Assembly: GCA_963645035.1 (NCBI GenBank)
Contig: CAVIQY010000002.1
Span: 3,933-67,932 of the forward strand
Source of the DNA: Bulleidia sp963645035
GTDB lineage: Bacteria; Bacillota_I; Bacilli_A; Erysipelotrichales; Erysipelotrichaceae
DNA length: 64,000 bases
Direction of reading: 5' to 3'
The position numbers and the translations under genes were made by a program. The notes below the pieces were generated by a model. That model ran no database searches and had not been told where the DNA came from. It saw only the letters and a list, made by a program, of their open reading frames with translations. This document shows positions 49,903 through 59,571 of this stretch, one piece after another; positions within the stretch are counted from its first letter, which is position 1, and every line of letters starts with the position of its first letter.

Positions 49903-50889
49903 ATGGGTAAATATATTGAATTACATTGTCATTTTGATGGTTCCTTAAATGTACAAAAAAGTTATGAATTAGCTAGAGATAGAAATATTATTCCTGAAAG
50001 TATGAGCTATGAAGAATTTGCAAAAGAAATGCCTGTACCTTCAGATAATGTTAGTTTAGAGACATTCTTAGATCACTTTAAATTTCCATTAGCAATCTTA
50101 CAAGATAAAGAAGCTCTATATGAATCTATGATTGCTTGTATTGGAGATTTAGAAAAAGATAACTTATGTTATGTGGAATTAAGATTCGCTCCTCAAGCAC
50201 ATGTACAAAAGGGATTATCGCAAGAAGATGCAGTACTAGCTTGTATTGAAGGTGTAAATAAGGCAAAAGAATTATATCCTGATATAACCGTGCAACTTAT
50301 TCTTTGCATGATGTGTGATAACATTGGGGATAGCGAAGTAAATCTAGAAACAGCTAGACTATCCGCAAAATATTATCAAAAAGGTGTATGTGGTTTAGAT
50401 CTAGCAGGTGCTGAAGGATTAGTACCTTATGCTAACTATCAAAAATGTATTGCGATTGCGAAAGAAAAACATGTACCAATTACATTACATGCTGGAGAAA
50501 GTGGACCTAGTTCAAATGTTCATGATGCTTTAGCACTAGGCGCTGATAGAATTGGCCATGGAGGACATGCGCTAGAAGATGAGGCTGTTGTACAAGAACT
50601 ATTAGATAAGCAAATGGTTCTAGAACAATGTGTCACATCCAATATTCAATGTCATAACCAACCTAGCTATGAAGGTCATTCTTTAAGATCTTTATTTGAC
50701 AAAGGGGTAAAAGTTACAATCAATACCGATAATCGTTCTTTATCTGGTACAACTCTTCAAGAAGAAATCGATAAGGTTAAGAAATATATGCATTTTAATG
50801 ATGAAGAAATTCATCAAATGATGCTTAATGCAATAGATGGTGCTTTTACTAGCGAAGAAGAAAAAGAAAGATTAAGAAAACTAATATAA
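49903..50889 (+). CDS. add: Adenosine deaminase
   Basis: I start at ATG 49903 because AGGAG lies 6 bases before; a GTG at 49897 is too close to it. The 328-residue enzyme has the zinc ligands H8 and H10 in LHCHFDGS, HAGE in ITLHAGESG, the His pair region RIGHGGHAL, and the late zinc ligand in INTDNRSLSGT. It converts adenosine to inosine in purine salvage. The usual HxHLDG is HCHFDG here. The gene is probably monocistronic; a bidirectional terminator follows. Confidence 0.93.
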   Translation: MGKYIELHCHFDGSLNVQKSYELARDRNIIPESMSYEEFAKEMPVPSDNVSLETFLDHFKFPLAILQDKEALYESMIACIGDLEKDNLCYVELRFAPQAHVQKGLSQEDAVLACIEGVNKAKELYPDITVQLILCMMCDNIGDSEVNLETARLSAKYYQKGVCGLDLAGAEGLVPYANYQKCIAIAKEKHVPITLHAGESGPSSNVHDALALGADRIGHGGHALEDEAVVQELLDKQMVLEQCVTSNIQCHNQPSYEGHSLRSLFDKGVKVTINTDNRSLSGTTLQEEIDKVKKYMHFNDEEIHQMMLNAIDGAFTSEEEKERLRKLI

Positions 50890-50920
50890 AAAAGATGTAA
50901 GCTTATCGCTTACATCTTTT
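50890..50920. terminator. Bidirectional terminator between add and the GNAT gene
   Basis: AAAAGATGTAAGC (50890-50902) pairs with GCTTACATCTTTT (50908-50920), with A and T runs on both sides. Confidence 0.85.
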
Positions 50921-51357
50921 TAGAATGTATAACACATTTTAATATGTTCAATGCCATCTTCTAGAAATGGTTCAGAGATTTGTACAAAACCACATTTTTC
51001 ATATAGGCTTCTTGCATAAGTTTGTGCTTCAATGATGATTTTATCCGCGTGATATTTTTCCTTAGCGATACTAATACCAAGTTGAACAGCTAATGTTCCA
51101 TAGCCTTTTCTTCTATCTAAAGAGAGAACTCTACCAATAGATACTTCATGGAATGGATTATTTTGATCAATGACTCTACAATAAGCGACAATTTTATGGT
51201 TTTCTTCTAACCAAATATGATATGCATTTTGATCTAAATTATCTACTTCTTGGTAAGGACAATTTTGTTCTACGACAAATACACTTGTTCTAATTCTTAA
51301 TAACTCATATAACTCACTAGGAGTTAATTCACTAAATTGTTTGATGAATATTTCCAT
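50920..51357 (-). CDS. GNAT acetyltransferase, ElaA-like
   Basis: The 145-residue protein fits the ElaA branch of the GNAT family. It has LYELLRIRTSVFVVEQNCPYQEVD at the start (a hallmark of ElaA), the acetyl-CoA loop LDRRKGYGTLAVQLG near residues 80-94, and YARSLYEKCGFVQI near the end. Substrate is unknown. It follows the LD-carboxypeptidase-like gene by one base on the minus strand and is likely co-translated with it. Confidence 0.88.
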   Translation of the reverse strand: MEIFIKQFSELTPSELYELLRIRTSVFVVEQNCPYQEVDNLDQNAYHIWLEENHKIVAYCRVIDQNNPFHEVSIGRVLSLDRRKGYGTLAVQLGISIAKEKYHADKIIIEAQTYARSLYEKCGFVQISEPFLEDGIEHIKMCYTF

Positions 51358-51358
51358 A

Positions 51359-52345
51359 TTATTTTAGCTCAAATGTTAATTTTGCCTTTTTGTTTTCATA
51401 ATCAAAATGACAAATTGCACCATTAATAAATGTCATTGTAGGAATCGTATGACCAATATCCGCATCATAGAAGTAAGGAATATCACCGAGAGCTCTAGAT
51501 AAAGCTTCTTCATAAGTTAAACCTGTTCCATTGCTAGAACCAAATAATGTTCTACCAACAATTACCGCTTTTACTTCATCTAACCAACCAGCATATTTCA
51601 TCTGTAATATTGTTAGATAGAACGCTTCAGAAGTTAAAGCAAAATCTTCAAAATAAAGAATGATTCCATCTTCTTTATACTTTTGATTGAATTCTTTCAT
51701 GCCATCAAATTTTGTGCCAATTAAATCTTTTAATACATCTAAGCATCCACCAACTAATCTACCTGTAGTATGAATCGAAGATACATTTGATTTCCAAGTG
51801 TTTGGCTTATCAAATACTTCAGGTAAACCAGAGAAACGCTTTGTAGAAGAAATAAAATCATAACTTTCTTGAGTGATTAAGTTTCCTTCAATTAAAGATA
51901 AACAATTATCTAATGAAACATGAGATGGATTTAAATCAAAGCTACCAGCATTCATGCCATACATTGTCGCAACATCATATTTGACGGTATAAGTAAATAA
52001 TAAGCTAGTAGGATCAGACATACCTAATAACCACTTTGGATGATCTTTCATATATTCAAAATCTGTATCTTGAAGCATTTCGTATAAGAAATCACCACCT
52101 GCAGCAGCCATAACGACATCTACCTTATCGTTTTCAAAAAGTTCTTTTAGTTCTTTTGCACGTGTTTTTGCGTCAGCACTTCTTAACTCTTTACTTCTTA
52201 CAGAATCTGTTTCGATAATGTGATAACCATGTTTTTTTAGATAAGTAATTGCTTGATCAAAATCTTCAGGTTTATCGCCAACACCAGCACTAGGAGCACA
52301 TATACCAATTGTTCCATTTTGCTTTATAAATTTTGGATATTTCAT
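51359..52345 (-). CDS. LD-carboxypeptidase-like serine peptidase (S66)
   Basis: From the ATG at 52345 (AAGGAG upstream) the protein has 328 residues. The start IGICAPSAGV is typical of family S66, and the nucleophile is probably the Ser in LLGMSDPTSLLF. The C-terminal IILYFEDFALTSE and DADIGHTIPTMTF supply the Glu and His of the triad. The family includes LdcA, which trims the terminal D-Ala of murein tetrapeptides, and MccF, which cleaves microcin C. Length and sequence do not separate the two with certainty. Confidence 0.85.
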   Translation of the reverse strand: MKYPKFIKQNGTIGICAPSAGVGDKPEDFDQAITYLKKHGYHIIETDSVRSKELRSADAKTRAKELKELFENDKVDVVMAAAGGDFLYEMLQDTDFEYMKDHPKWLLGMSDPTSLLFTYTVKYDVATMYGMNAGSFDLNPSHVSLDNCLSLIEGNLITQESYDFISSTKRFSGLPEVFDKPNTWKSNVSSIHTTGRLVGGCLDVLKDLIGTKFDGMKEFNQKYKEDGIILYFEDFALTSEAFYLTILQMKYAGWLDEVKAVIVGRTLFGSSNGTGLTYEEALSRALGDIPYFYDADIGHTIPTMTFINGAICHFDYENKKAKLTFELK

Positions 52346-52410
52346 AAAATTCTCCTTAATAATCAATACTATTTTATACAAAATTGAAAAAGTGTAAATG
52401 TAATGATTTT

Positions 52411-52438
52411 TTGAGGTGTGCTAAATTGAAACTGTAAT
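52411..52438 (+). promoter_or_regulatory. Candidate promoter of the radical SAM gene
   Basis: TTGAGG (52411-52416) and TGTAAT (52433-52438) are 16 bp apart, followed by the AAGGAGAG ribosome site. Confidence 0.4.
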
Positions 52439-52458
52439 TAAGGAGAGAATATTTAAAT

Positions 52459-53838
52459 ATGGCAAGAACATTTTCAGAGAGTGTGAAGGCTTTTGGAGCT
52501 AAACAAGTATTAAGTTATTTGCAAAAGGATCCAGAAAAGCATATTCCACAAATTATTGACTGGTTAGAGAAGTATGGCGGTAAAAAAGCTATGCCAGGAC
52601 AACTTGCATTCGTTAAGCAAGCATTATCAAACAAAGATAACAAATGGTATAAATATGCAATGAGCATTTTCAATGATATCGATCCTCACTGTATTGAAAA
52701 ATTCATGGAAGATTTCGTTATCAATTCAGCATTATTAGGCTTACCTCAAGAAAAGAAGATGGCTGAAAAGTACAACTGTAACGTTCCTTGGACAATCTTA
52801 TTTGATCCAACGTCAGCTTGTAATATGGCATGTACTGGTTGCTGGGCAGCTGAATATGGACATACATTAGCTTTATCTTATGAAGATATGGATAAGATTA
52901 TCACTCAAGGTAAAGAACTTGGTGTATATATGTACTTATTAACAGGTGGTGAACCTCTAACAAGAAAACAAGATATCTTAAAGTTAGCTGAAAAACACAA
53001 TGACTGTTATTTCCACATCTTTACAAATACAACATTAATTGATGAACCATTCTGTAGAGAAGTCGTTCGTTTAGGTAATATTTCTTTCGCACCAAGTATT
53101 GAAGGAAGTCGTGAATCAACAGACTCAAGACGTGGTGAAGGATGCTATGACAAGGTTCTAGCAGCTTTAGATTTATTAAAGAAATATGGAATCGTATTTG
53201 CAGTATCTATTTGCTATACACATGCAAACTATAAAGAAGTTACAAGTGATGAATTCATCAACTTATTAATCGAAAAGGGTGCTAAGGTTGCTTGGTACTT
53301 CCACTATATGCCAGTAGGAGCTGACGCTTCACCTGACTTATTACTAAGACCTGAAGAAAGAGAATATGTATATAACAGAGTAAGATATATCCGTTCTGAA
53401 GAAAGTCCATTCCCTATCTTCACAATTGACTTCCAAAACGATGGTGAATATGTTGGTGGATGTATTGCCGGTGGTAGAAACTATTGCCATATCAACTCAA
53501 ATGGTGATGTTGAACCATGTGTATTCATTCACTACAGCCAAGCAAATATCAAGGACCAAGACTTACTTGATTGCTTAAGACAACCATTATTCATGCAATA
53601 TCATGATAACCAACCATTTAATGAAAATATGCTTCAACCTTGTCCAATGCTAGAAAATCCTACAAGACTAGGCGAAATGGTTGAAAAATCAGGTGCACAT
53701 AATACAGACTTAGTTTCTAAAGAATCTCCAGCTGACTTAGCGAAGAAGACAATTCCATACGCAAAAGAATGGGCTCCTAAAGCTAAAGAGTTATGGGAAA
53801 AAGAAAAAGCAGAAAAAGAAGCTAAGAAAAACGCATAA
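52459..53838 (+). CDS. Radical SAM enzyme with SPASM-like C-terminal part
   Basis: The 459-residue protein has a helical N-terminal extension (1-105), then the iron-sulfur motif CNMACTGC (C121, C125, C128) followed by WAAEYG, and the SAM-binding LLTGGEPL. A C-terminal cysteine region (GGCIAGGRNYCHI, DVEPCVFIHYS, QPCPML) looks like an auxiliary-cluster domain. The tail is Lys/Glu-rich. It belongs to a family widespread in Bacillota whose function I cannot assign with confidence. A role in membrane-lipid or cofactor modification is possible, but no neighbour supports it. It is probably monocistronic. Confidence 0.82.
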   Translation: MARTFSESVKAFGAKQVLSYLQKDPEKHIPQIIDWLEKYGGKKAMPGQLAFVKQALSNKDNKWYKYAMSIFNDIDPHCIEKFMEDFVINSALLGLPQEKKMAEKYNCNVPWTILFDPTSACNMACTGCWAAEYGHTLALSYEDMDKIITQGKELGVYMYLLTGGEPLTRKQDILKLAEKHNDCYFHIFTNTTLIDEPFCREVVRLGNISFAPSIEGSRESTDSRRGEGCYDKVLAALDLLKKYGIVFAVSICYTHANYKEVTSDEFINLLIEKGAKVAWYFHYMPVGADASPDLLLRPEEREYVYNRVRYIRSEESPFPIFTIDFQNDGEYVGGCIAGGRNYCHINSNGDVEPCVFIHYSQANIKDQDLLDCLRQPLFMQYHDNQPFNENMLQPCPMLENPTRLGEMVEKSGAHNTDLVSKESPADLAKKTIPYAKEWAPKAKELWEKEKAEKEAKKNA

Positions 53839-53850
53839 CTTTATAAATTG

Positions 53851-53883
53851 AAGGCACTTTGCTCAATGCAAGTGTCTTTTTTT
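53851..53883 (+). terminator. Terminator of the radical SAM gene
   Basis: AAGGCACTT (53851-53859) pairs with AAGTGTCTT (53870-53878, one G-T pair), then T tract. Confidence 0.8.
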
Positions 53884-53916
53884 GTTGTAGAATGAAGATA
53901 ACTAGGAGATAAGAAT

Positions 53917-54753
53917 ATGACAAATCATGTGAAACTAGTCGTTGCGGACATTGATGGAACATTAGTAGATGATGTAAATCATGAAATGATGCCTGTTACT
54001 AAGAAGGCTTTGCATATTTTACAAGATCATGGCGTATATTTAGGAATAGCATCTGGTAGAAGCGTAGATCAAACGATGAAAAATAGAATCAAAAATTGGG
54101 GCTTTGAGAAACCGTTTGAACTACTGATTGGACTAAATGGTGGTGAAATCTATGATGAAGTTCATCATACAAAGACAGAATTCTATAAGTTAAAAAAAGA
54201 ATATGTAAAAGAAATTATCGAAATGATGGCTCCATTTAACTTAAATCCGTTTATTTATCGAGATGATTATATGCTTGCTAGTAGGATGGATAAAGATATG
54301 GAAGCTTCTAGTAAAAGAAATTCGCAAGGGGTTCATATTGCAAAAGATATCAGTGAATTATATGAAACAGATATATCTAAGATTATGTTTAGAATGCCTG
54401 CAGAATTAATGCCTAAAGCAGAAGAGAGAGTCGCTTCATTTGGTGAAAAACCGTATCGAGCATTTAAAACACAAACAACAATGCTTGAATTTATGGATAA
54501 GAGAATTAATAAAGGAAATGCATTACGGAAATTCTGTGAAGATAATGAAATTGCATTAGAGGATGTTATTGCCTTTGGCGATATGACAAATGATAATGAA
54601 TTGCTAGAAACAGCTGGTTGGGGCGTATGTTTATGTAATGGAAATGAAGAGACAAAAGCGATTTCTAATGATATTACTATTTACGATAATAATCATGATG
54701 GTTTAGGATATTATCTAATGAAAAAAGTAATCCATAAGAAAGAGTGGGAATAG
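53917..54753 (+). CDS. Cof-type HAD phosphatase
   Basis: The 278-residue protein has motif I VADIDGTLVDD, motif II GIASGRSVDQ, the Lys in NKGNALRKF and motif IV FGDMTNDNELLETAGWGVCL, all typical of the Cof/YidA-like IIB group. Such enzymes dephosphorylate sugar phosphates, FMN or other cofactors; the substrate is open. The ribosome site is TAGGAGA. It shares a transcript with the following CPBP-protease gene (one-base gap). Confidence 0.92.
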   Translation: MTNHVKLVVADIDGTLVDDVNHEMMPVTKKALHILQDHGVYLGIASGRSVDQTMKNRIKNWGFEKPFELLIGLNGGEIYDEVHHTKTEFYKLKKEYVKEIIEMMAPFNLNPFIYRDDYMLASRMDKDMEASSKRNSQGVHIAKDISELYETDISKIMFRMPAELMPKAEERVASFGEKPYRAFKTQTTMLEFMDKRINKGNALRKFCEDNEIALEDVIAFGDMTNDNELLETAGWGVCLCNGNEETKAISNDITIYDNNHDGLGYYLMKKVIHKKEWE

Positions 54754-54754
54754 T

Positions 54755-55543
54755 ATGAGTGAAACACAAATAAAAATAAAAAAACATCGTATTTATGATC
54801 ATCCAATTATTGGAGCAATTGTTGGAATGATCTTAACACTAGTAGCATATATATTGCTTATTGGTATAGCAAAAGTGATATATCCTTCAGATACAGATAT
54901 AGCAGCAAGCATTAGAAGTATTATTGCGGCTAGTATATGTTTATTATTTCATGCATTTTATTTTAGAGGAGATATTCAAAATTTCTTTAAAGTAAAAGGC
55001 TTAAAAAAAGGATTCTTATTAGGTTGGAGTATCATCGCTGTAGCGTTAATCTCTCTTGTGGATGATTTCATAGAACAAGAACAATTAGGTAGTGTAATTG
55101 TGGCGCTTATTTCAGGACTAGCACCAGGATTAAGTGAAGAAACAATCTTTAGAATTATTCCTTTATCTATTGCAATGCGTAAATTAGAGGATAAAAAGAA
55201 ATTACTTATTCCTTGTATAATTACAAGCTTACCATTTGGATTATTACATCTAGCGAATATATTCATGGGAGCAGATGTTACTTCTTCTATTATTCAAGTA
55301 TTATATGCTATTGCAATTGGTATATTACTAGCAGGAATATATGTTCGTACAAAGAATATGTGGGCAATTATAGGACTACATACATTTATGGATTTTATTG
55401 CTTCTTTAAGTCAAAGTATGCAAGATTCAGGTGGCATTTTGACAGAATCTGTTAATACCGCATCAATCATTATCTTACTTTGCTTTACTATCGCATTTTA
55501 TATCAATGCAATTGGAGTTTGGCGTACAAATCTAAAGAAATAA
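54755..55543 (+). CDS. CPBP-family intramembrane metalloprotease (Abi/CAAX type)
   Basis: The 262-residue protein has about eight membrane segments and the family motifs EETIFR (in GLSEETIFRIIPLS), FGLLHLAN (FxxxH) and a second His/Asp motif in IGLHTFMDF. The family includes CAAX proteases, bacteriocin-immunity proteins and regulators of membrane stress. Here nothing in the neighbourhood indicates a bacteriocin. It is the second gene of the Cof operon, and a bidirectional terminator follows. Confidence 0.9.
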   Translation: MSETQIKIKKHRIYDHPIIGAIVGMILTLVAYILLIGIAKVIYPSDTDIAASIRSIIAASICLLFHAFYFRGDIQNFFKVKGLKKGFLLGWSIIAVALISLVDDFIEQEQLGSVIVALISGLAPGLSEETIFRIIPLSIAMRKLEDKKKLLIPCIITSLPFGLLHLANIFMGADVTSSIIQVLYAIAIGILLAGIYVRTKNMWAIIGLHTFMDFIASLSQSMQDSGGILTESVNTASIIILLCFTIAFYINAIGVWRTNLKK

Positions 55544-55546
55544 ATG

Positions 55547-55580
55547 AAAAGGCATACCACTTTGTTGTGATATGCCTTTT
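55547..55580. terminator. Bidirectional terminator between CPBP and methyltransferase genes
   Basis: AAAAGGCATA (55547-55556) pairs with TATGCCTTTT (55571-55580). CAC/GTG pairs extend the stem inward, and A/T runs flank both sides. Confidence 0.85.
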
Positions 55581-55582
55581 TG

Positions 55583-56353
55583 CTAATCTACTTTTCTTAA
55601 AATATCTAAAGTATGAGAGCTTGCACCAATTAAATCTTGTCTTTCACAAGTAGATAAATGATATTGCATAAATAGTTCGAATGTTTCTTCATCCATCTTA
55701 TTTAAGATAGGTCTCATGTAATCACTTGGACCATCTGCCGCAATGATTTGTATTCTCTCTAAATTTAGTTCGGAATTTAGCTCATTAATTTGTTCGATAC
55801 GAATATAGCTATATAAATCATCAATACTAGTTTGTGTCTGGAAATTAGAATCAATCTTACCTGATTGCATCGCTTCTTTGATGTAATTGTCTCTAAAGCC
55901 ATGAATTAATATACTATACTCATTCATGACATAAGCGACAAAGATAACACCATTCGTTTTGGTGACTCTTTTTGCTTCAGATAAAGCTTGTATTTTATCT
56001 TGGGGATTAAATAAGTGATACATTGGTCCTAATAATAAAGTGATATCAAATGTATTATCTTTATATCTTGAAAGGTCTAATGCATTTCCTTGAACAGCTT
56101 TTACATTACTTTTTTTTGCCTTTAATACACCTAAGTTATTTTTAACAAGTTCTATCGCATCAACTTCATAACCTTCATTACTTAAAGCTACACTATATCT
56201 TCCTGTACCAGCACCAATATCAAGTATTCGATTATTAGGTTTTAGATATTTATGGATATAAGTCATAGAAGTACGGTATTCTACTTGACCATGTCTTGAT
56301 AATAACCGTTTATCTTCACAGAACTTACCATAGTAGTTTTCTAATTCATTCAT
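55583..56353 (-). CDS. Class I SAM-dependent methyltransferase
   Basis: The 256-residue protein has the SAM-binding motif I LDIGAGTGRYSVAL near residue 44, motif II with Asp/Glu in YEVDAIELV, and NTFDITLLLGPMYHL as the motif IV region. The substrate cannot be inferred; relatives are often annotated only as methyltransferases. It starts one base after the end of glgP on the same strand, so it is co-transcribed with it, although a metabolic link to glycogen is not obvious. Confidence 0.88.
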   Translation of the reverse strand: MNELENYYGKFCEDKRLLSRHGQVEYRTSMTYIHKYLKPNNRILDIGAGTGRYSVALSNEGYEVDAIELVKNNLGVLKAKKSNVKAVQGNALDLSRYKDNTFDITLLLGPMYHLFNPQDKIQALSEAKRVTKTNGVIFVAYVMNEYSILIHGFRDNYIKEAMQSGKIDSNFQTQTSIDDLYSYIRIEQINELNSELNLERIQIIAADGPSDYMRPILNKMDEETFELFMQYHLSTCERQDLIGASSHTLDILRKVD

Positions 56354-56354
56354 T

Positions 56355-58613
56355 TTAGTCTAAATGCCAGATGTCGTTATTGTATTCTTTGATTGTTCTA
56401 TCACTTGAGAAGAATCCAGCTTTAGCGATATTGACTAGCATCATACGTTTCCATTTAGCACGATCATTGTAGTCTTCAATCATTCTATTCTTTGTTTCAA
56501 CGTAGCTTTCAAAATCTAATAATGTCATAAACCAATCTTTATTAATTAAGTTATTCTTTACATCATTTAATAGTTTTGCATTACCGATAGAAAGTAGTTC
56601 TTCACTAGTAATAAAGTCAACTGCTTCATGAATCATAGGAACGTTGTTGTAATACTCTACAGCGTGATATCCACTAGTGTTATATAAGTTAATGACTTCA
56701 TTAGATGTCTTACCAAAGATATAGATATTGTCATCACCAACTAAATCTTTAATTTCTACATTCGCACCATCTAATGTACCAAGAGTGACGGCACCATTTA
56801 ACATGAACTTCATATTACCAGTGCCACTAGCTTCTTTTGATGCTAGAGAAATTTGTTCGGAAATATCACATGCTGGAATAATCTTTTCTGCTTTAGCAAT
56901 GTTGTAGTTCTTTAGCATCACAACATTTAGATATTTAGAAACAATAGGATCTTTTTGGATTAACTCTTGTAAGCATAAGATCAAATGAATAATATCTTTA
57001 GCCATGATATATGCAGGAGCTGCTTTCGCACCAAAAATAACTGTAATTGGATGAGCAGGGTAGTTTCCTTTTTTGATTTCTAAATATTCATGAATCACAT
57101 ATAGAGCATTCATTTGTTGACGCTTATATTCATGCATACGTTTAATTTGAACTGCATAGATAGAATTAGGATCAACATCAACATTTTCTTTTCTCTTAAT
57201 AAAGTTAGCTAAATCTACTTTGTTCTGATATTTAATTTCTTCTAAACGATTTAATACATCTTCATCATTGATGTAGTTTAATAAGTTTTCTAGCTTAGAA
57301 GCATCTGTCTTCCATTCTTCACCAATTAAGCTATCAATAAAGTTAGATAATGGTAAATCACAATGTGTAATCCAACGTCTAAATGTAATACCATTTGTTT
57401 TATTGTTAAAACGTTCTGGATAAATATTATAGAAAGGATGTAATTCTTGATTCTTTAATATTTCTGTATGTAATGCGGCTACACCATTAATAGAATGAGA
57501 GAAGTGCATATCCATACGAGCCATATGTACACGTCTACTATCATCAATAATATTTAATTCTTTATTGTCATGATATGCACATACTACTGCATAATCTAGA
57601 CCTGTAATAATTGGCATAAGTTGTGGAACAACTTCATTTAAGTAGTCCATAGGCCATTTTTCTAATGCTTCAGCTAAGATTGTATGGTTTGTATAACCAC
57701 AAACATTTGTGACAACATCAGCTGCTTCTTTCATCGTGAATCCTTCTTTAATTAATAAACGAATTAATTCAGGGATAACCATAGAAGGATGTGTATCATT
57801 AATTTGAATGGCAACATATTTTGCTAAATCATGTAAATCGTGATTTAACTCTTTTTGTTCATGGATAATTAATTGCGCTGCATTACTAACCATGAAATAT
57901 TGTTGGTATATTCTTAATAATTGACCATCTTTATCACTGTCATCAGGATATAAGAATAAAGTTAAGTTTTTAGCGATATCTTTTTTATCAAAAGAAATAC
58001 CTTCTTTAACAATAGATTCATCAATGGAATCTAAGTCAAATAAATGTAATTTTGTATGACCATTCTTATAACCTAGAATATCCATATCATACATACATGA
58101 GTGATATGTCTTACCTGCTAATTCAATAGGGAAAGATACATCAGTTTTTGTTAAACGACATGGAGAAGTAATCCATTTGTCTGGTACTTCATGTTGCTCG
58201 TGGTTAATGAATTCTTGTTTGAATAAACCAAAGTGATAACGTAATCCAATACCATCACCACTATAACCAAGTGTAGAAATAGAATCTAAGAAACAAGATG
58301 CTAGTCTACCTAGACCACCATTACCTAGAGAAGGTTCTTGTTCGAAGTTTTCTACATCGATTAAGTCTTTACCATTTTCTTCTAGTAGTTTTTTTACATC
58401 GGCATAGATGCCTAAATTGATTAAGTTCTTACCTAATTGCTTTCCACATAAAAACTCTGCACTAATGTAATAAAGCTTCTTTTCCTTTTTTGTTACAGGA
58501 CGTTCATCAGATAGTTGCTTCGTTAAATGTAGTAATGCATCATAGAGTTCTTCAGATGATGCATTTTGAATCTCTTTGTTTAGAAGGGATTCAATTTGTT
58601 GTTTTAATTCCAT
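56355..58613 (-). CDS. glgP: Glycogen/maltodextrin phosphorylase
   Basis: The 752-residue enzyme is a full GT35 phosphorylase. It has the N-terminal EPSLGNGGLGRLASCFLDS, the central NGVAALHTEILK, and the pyridoxal-phosphate lysine in SLASKEASGTGNMKFMLNG, followed by GTLDGANVEI. It releases glucose-1-phosphate from alpha-1,4-glucans in the cytoplasm. The ribosome site is AGAGGTGAAT and the promoter carries a 17-bp spacer. No other glycogen genes are in the window, which is unusual because glg genes often cluster. Confidence 0.96.
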   Translation of the reverse strand: MELKQQIESLLNKEIQNASSEELYDALLHLTKQLSDERPVTKKEKKLYYISAEFLCGKQLGKNLINLGIYADVKKLLEENGKDLIDVENFEQEPSLGNGGLGRLASCFLDSISTLGYSGDGIGLRYHFGLFKQEFINHEQHEVPDKWITSPCRLTKTDVSFPIELAGKTYHSCMYDMDILGYKNGHTKLHLFDLDSIDESIVKEGISFDKKDIAKNLTLFLYPDDSDKDGQLLRIYQQYFMVSNAAQLIIHEQKELNHDLHDLAKYVAIQINDTHPSMVIPELIRLLIKEGFTMKEAADVVTNVCGYTNHTILAEALEKWPMDYLNEVVPQLMPIITGLDYAVVCAYHDNKELNIIDDSRRVHMARMDMHFSHSINGVAALHTEILKNQELHPFYNIYPERFNNKTNGITFRRWITHCDLPLSNFIDSLIGEEWKTDASKLENLLNYINDEDVLNRLEEIKYQNKVDLANFIKRKENVDVDPNSIYAVQIKRMHEYKRQQMNALYVIHEYLEIKKGNYPAHPITVIFGAKAAPAYIMAKDIIHLILCLQELIQKDPIVSKYLNVVMLKNYNIAKAEKIIPACDISEQISLASKEASGTGNMKFMLNGAVTLGTLDGANVEIKDLVGDDNIYIFGKTSNEVINLYNTSGYHAVEYYNNVPMIHEAVDFITSEELLSIGNAKLLNDVKNNLINKDWFMTLLDFESYVETKNRMIEDYNDRAKWKRMMLVNIAKAGFFSSDRTIKEYNNDIWHLD

Positions 58614-58637
58614 AATTCACCTCTTCAATGCGACATG

Positions 58638-58666
58638 ATTCTAACATAACTATAAAAAAGTGTCAC
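58638..58666 (-). promoter_or_regulatory. Promoter of glgP
   Basis: On the minus strand GTGACA (58666-58661) and TAGAAT (58643-58638) are spaced 17 bp apart. It lies close to the divergent uppP promoter, and a TCACA/TGTGA inverted repeat lies between them (58663-58681). Confidence 0.65.
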
Positions 58667-58678
58667 ATTTTGTTAGTG

Positions 58679-58687
58679 TGATATAAT
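58679..58687 (+). promoter_or_regulatory. Extended -10 promoter of uppP
   Basis: TGATATAAT is a perfect extended -10 element (TGn plus TATAAT), 27 bases before the ATG. The -35 box is weak. Confidence 0.65.
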
Positions 58688-58713
58688 ACCTATGCTTTAA
58701 GAGGAGAAAAATC

Positions 58714-59571
58714 ATGGCATTCTTATTTGAAATATTTAAATCAATTTTATATGGAATTGTACAAGGAATTACAGAATGGTTACCAATTAGTAGTACAGGT
58801 CACTTAATTCTATTAAATACAGTATTACCTTTAAATGTATTTAATGATGCGGCTAAGAATACTGCATTCTGGGATATGTATAAAGTAGTAATACAGTTTG
58901 GTTCTATCTTAGCTGTAGCTTTAATTTACTTTGAAAAATTAAATCCATTTTCTGCTAAGAAGAATAATTTAGAAAAGAAATCTACTTGGAACTTATGGTT
59001 CAAGATTATTGTGGCAACTATTCCAGCAGGTATTGCAGGAGTATTATTAGATGATTTTATCGATTCTAAATTTTCTACACCAGTGGTTGTAGCAATTGCC
59101 TTAATTGTATATGGTGTTCTATTTATCATCATGAAACCATTAGGTAAATCAAAAGTAAATTCTGTAAAAGAAATGGATTACTTAACAGCATTTAAAGTAG
59201 GTTGTTTCCAAATGTTAGCACTTATTCCAGGAACATCACGCTCTGGTAGTACAATCTTAGGATCAACACTTGTTGGTTGTTCTAGAACTACCGCAACAGA
59301 ATTCTCATTCTTTATGGCTATTCCTGTTATGTTAGGGGCAAGTTTACTTAAGATCATCAAGATGAAAGCACCATTTACTTTTGCGGCAATATTTATTCTT
59401 CTTGTAGGAATGGTAGTAGCGTTTATCGTATCGGTAATTGTTATTAGAAGTTTCTTAAAATATATTCGTAAGCATGATTTCAAGGTATTTGGTTACTATA
59501 GAATTGTATTAGGTGTATTAATTCTTATTCTTGCGTTAACTCATTTATTACCATCTGGATTAGCCGCATGA
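58714..59571 (+). CDS. uppP: Undecaprenyl-diphosphatase
   Basis: The 285-residue membrane protein has the BacA signatures QGITEWLPISSTGHL near residue 18 and PGTSRSGSTILG near residue 172, with about eight membrane segments. It dephosphorylates undecaprenyl diphosphate to recycle the lipid carrier for peptidoglycan, and gives bacitracin tolerance. RBS AGAGGAG. It overlaps the ccdA-like gene by ATGA. Confidence 0.96.
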   Translation: MAFLFEIFKSILYGIVQGITEWLPISSTGHLILLNTVLPLNVFNDAAKNTAFWDMYKVVIQFGSILAVALIYFEKLNPFSAKKNNLEKKSTWNLWFKIIVATIPAGIAGVLLDDFIDSKFSTPVVVAIALIVYGVLFIIMKPLGKSKVNSVKEMDYLTAFKVGCFQMLALIPGTSRSGSTILGSTLVGCSRTTATEFSFFMAIPVMLGASLLKIIKMKAPFTFAAIFILLVGMVVAFIVSVIVIRSFLKYIRKHDFKVFGYYRIVLGVLILILALTHLLPSGLAA

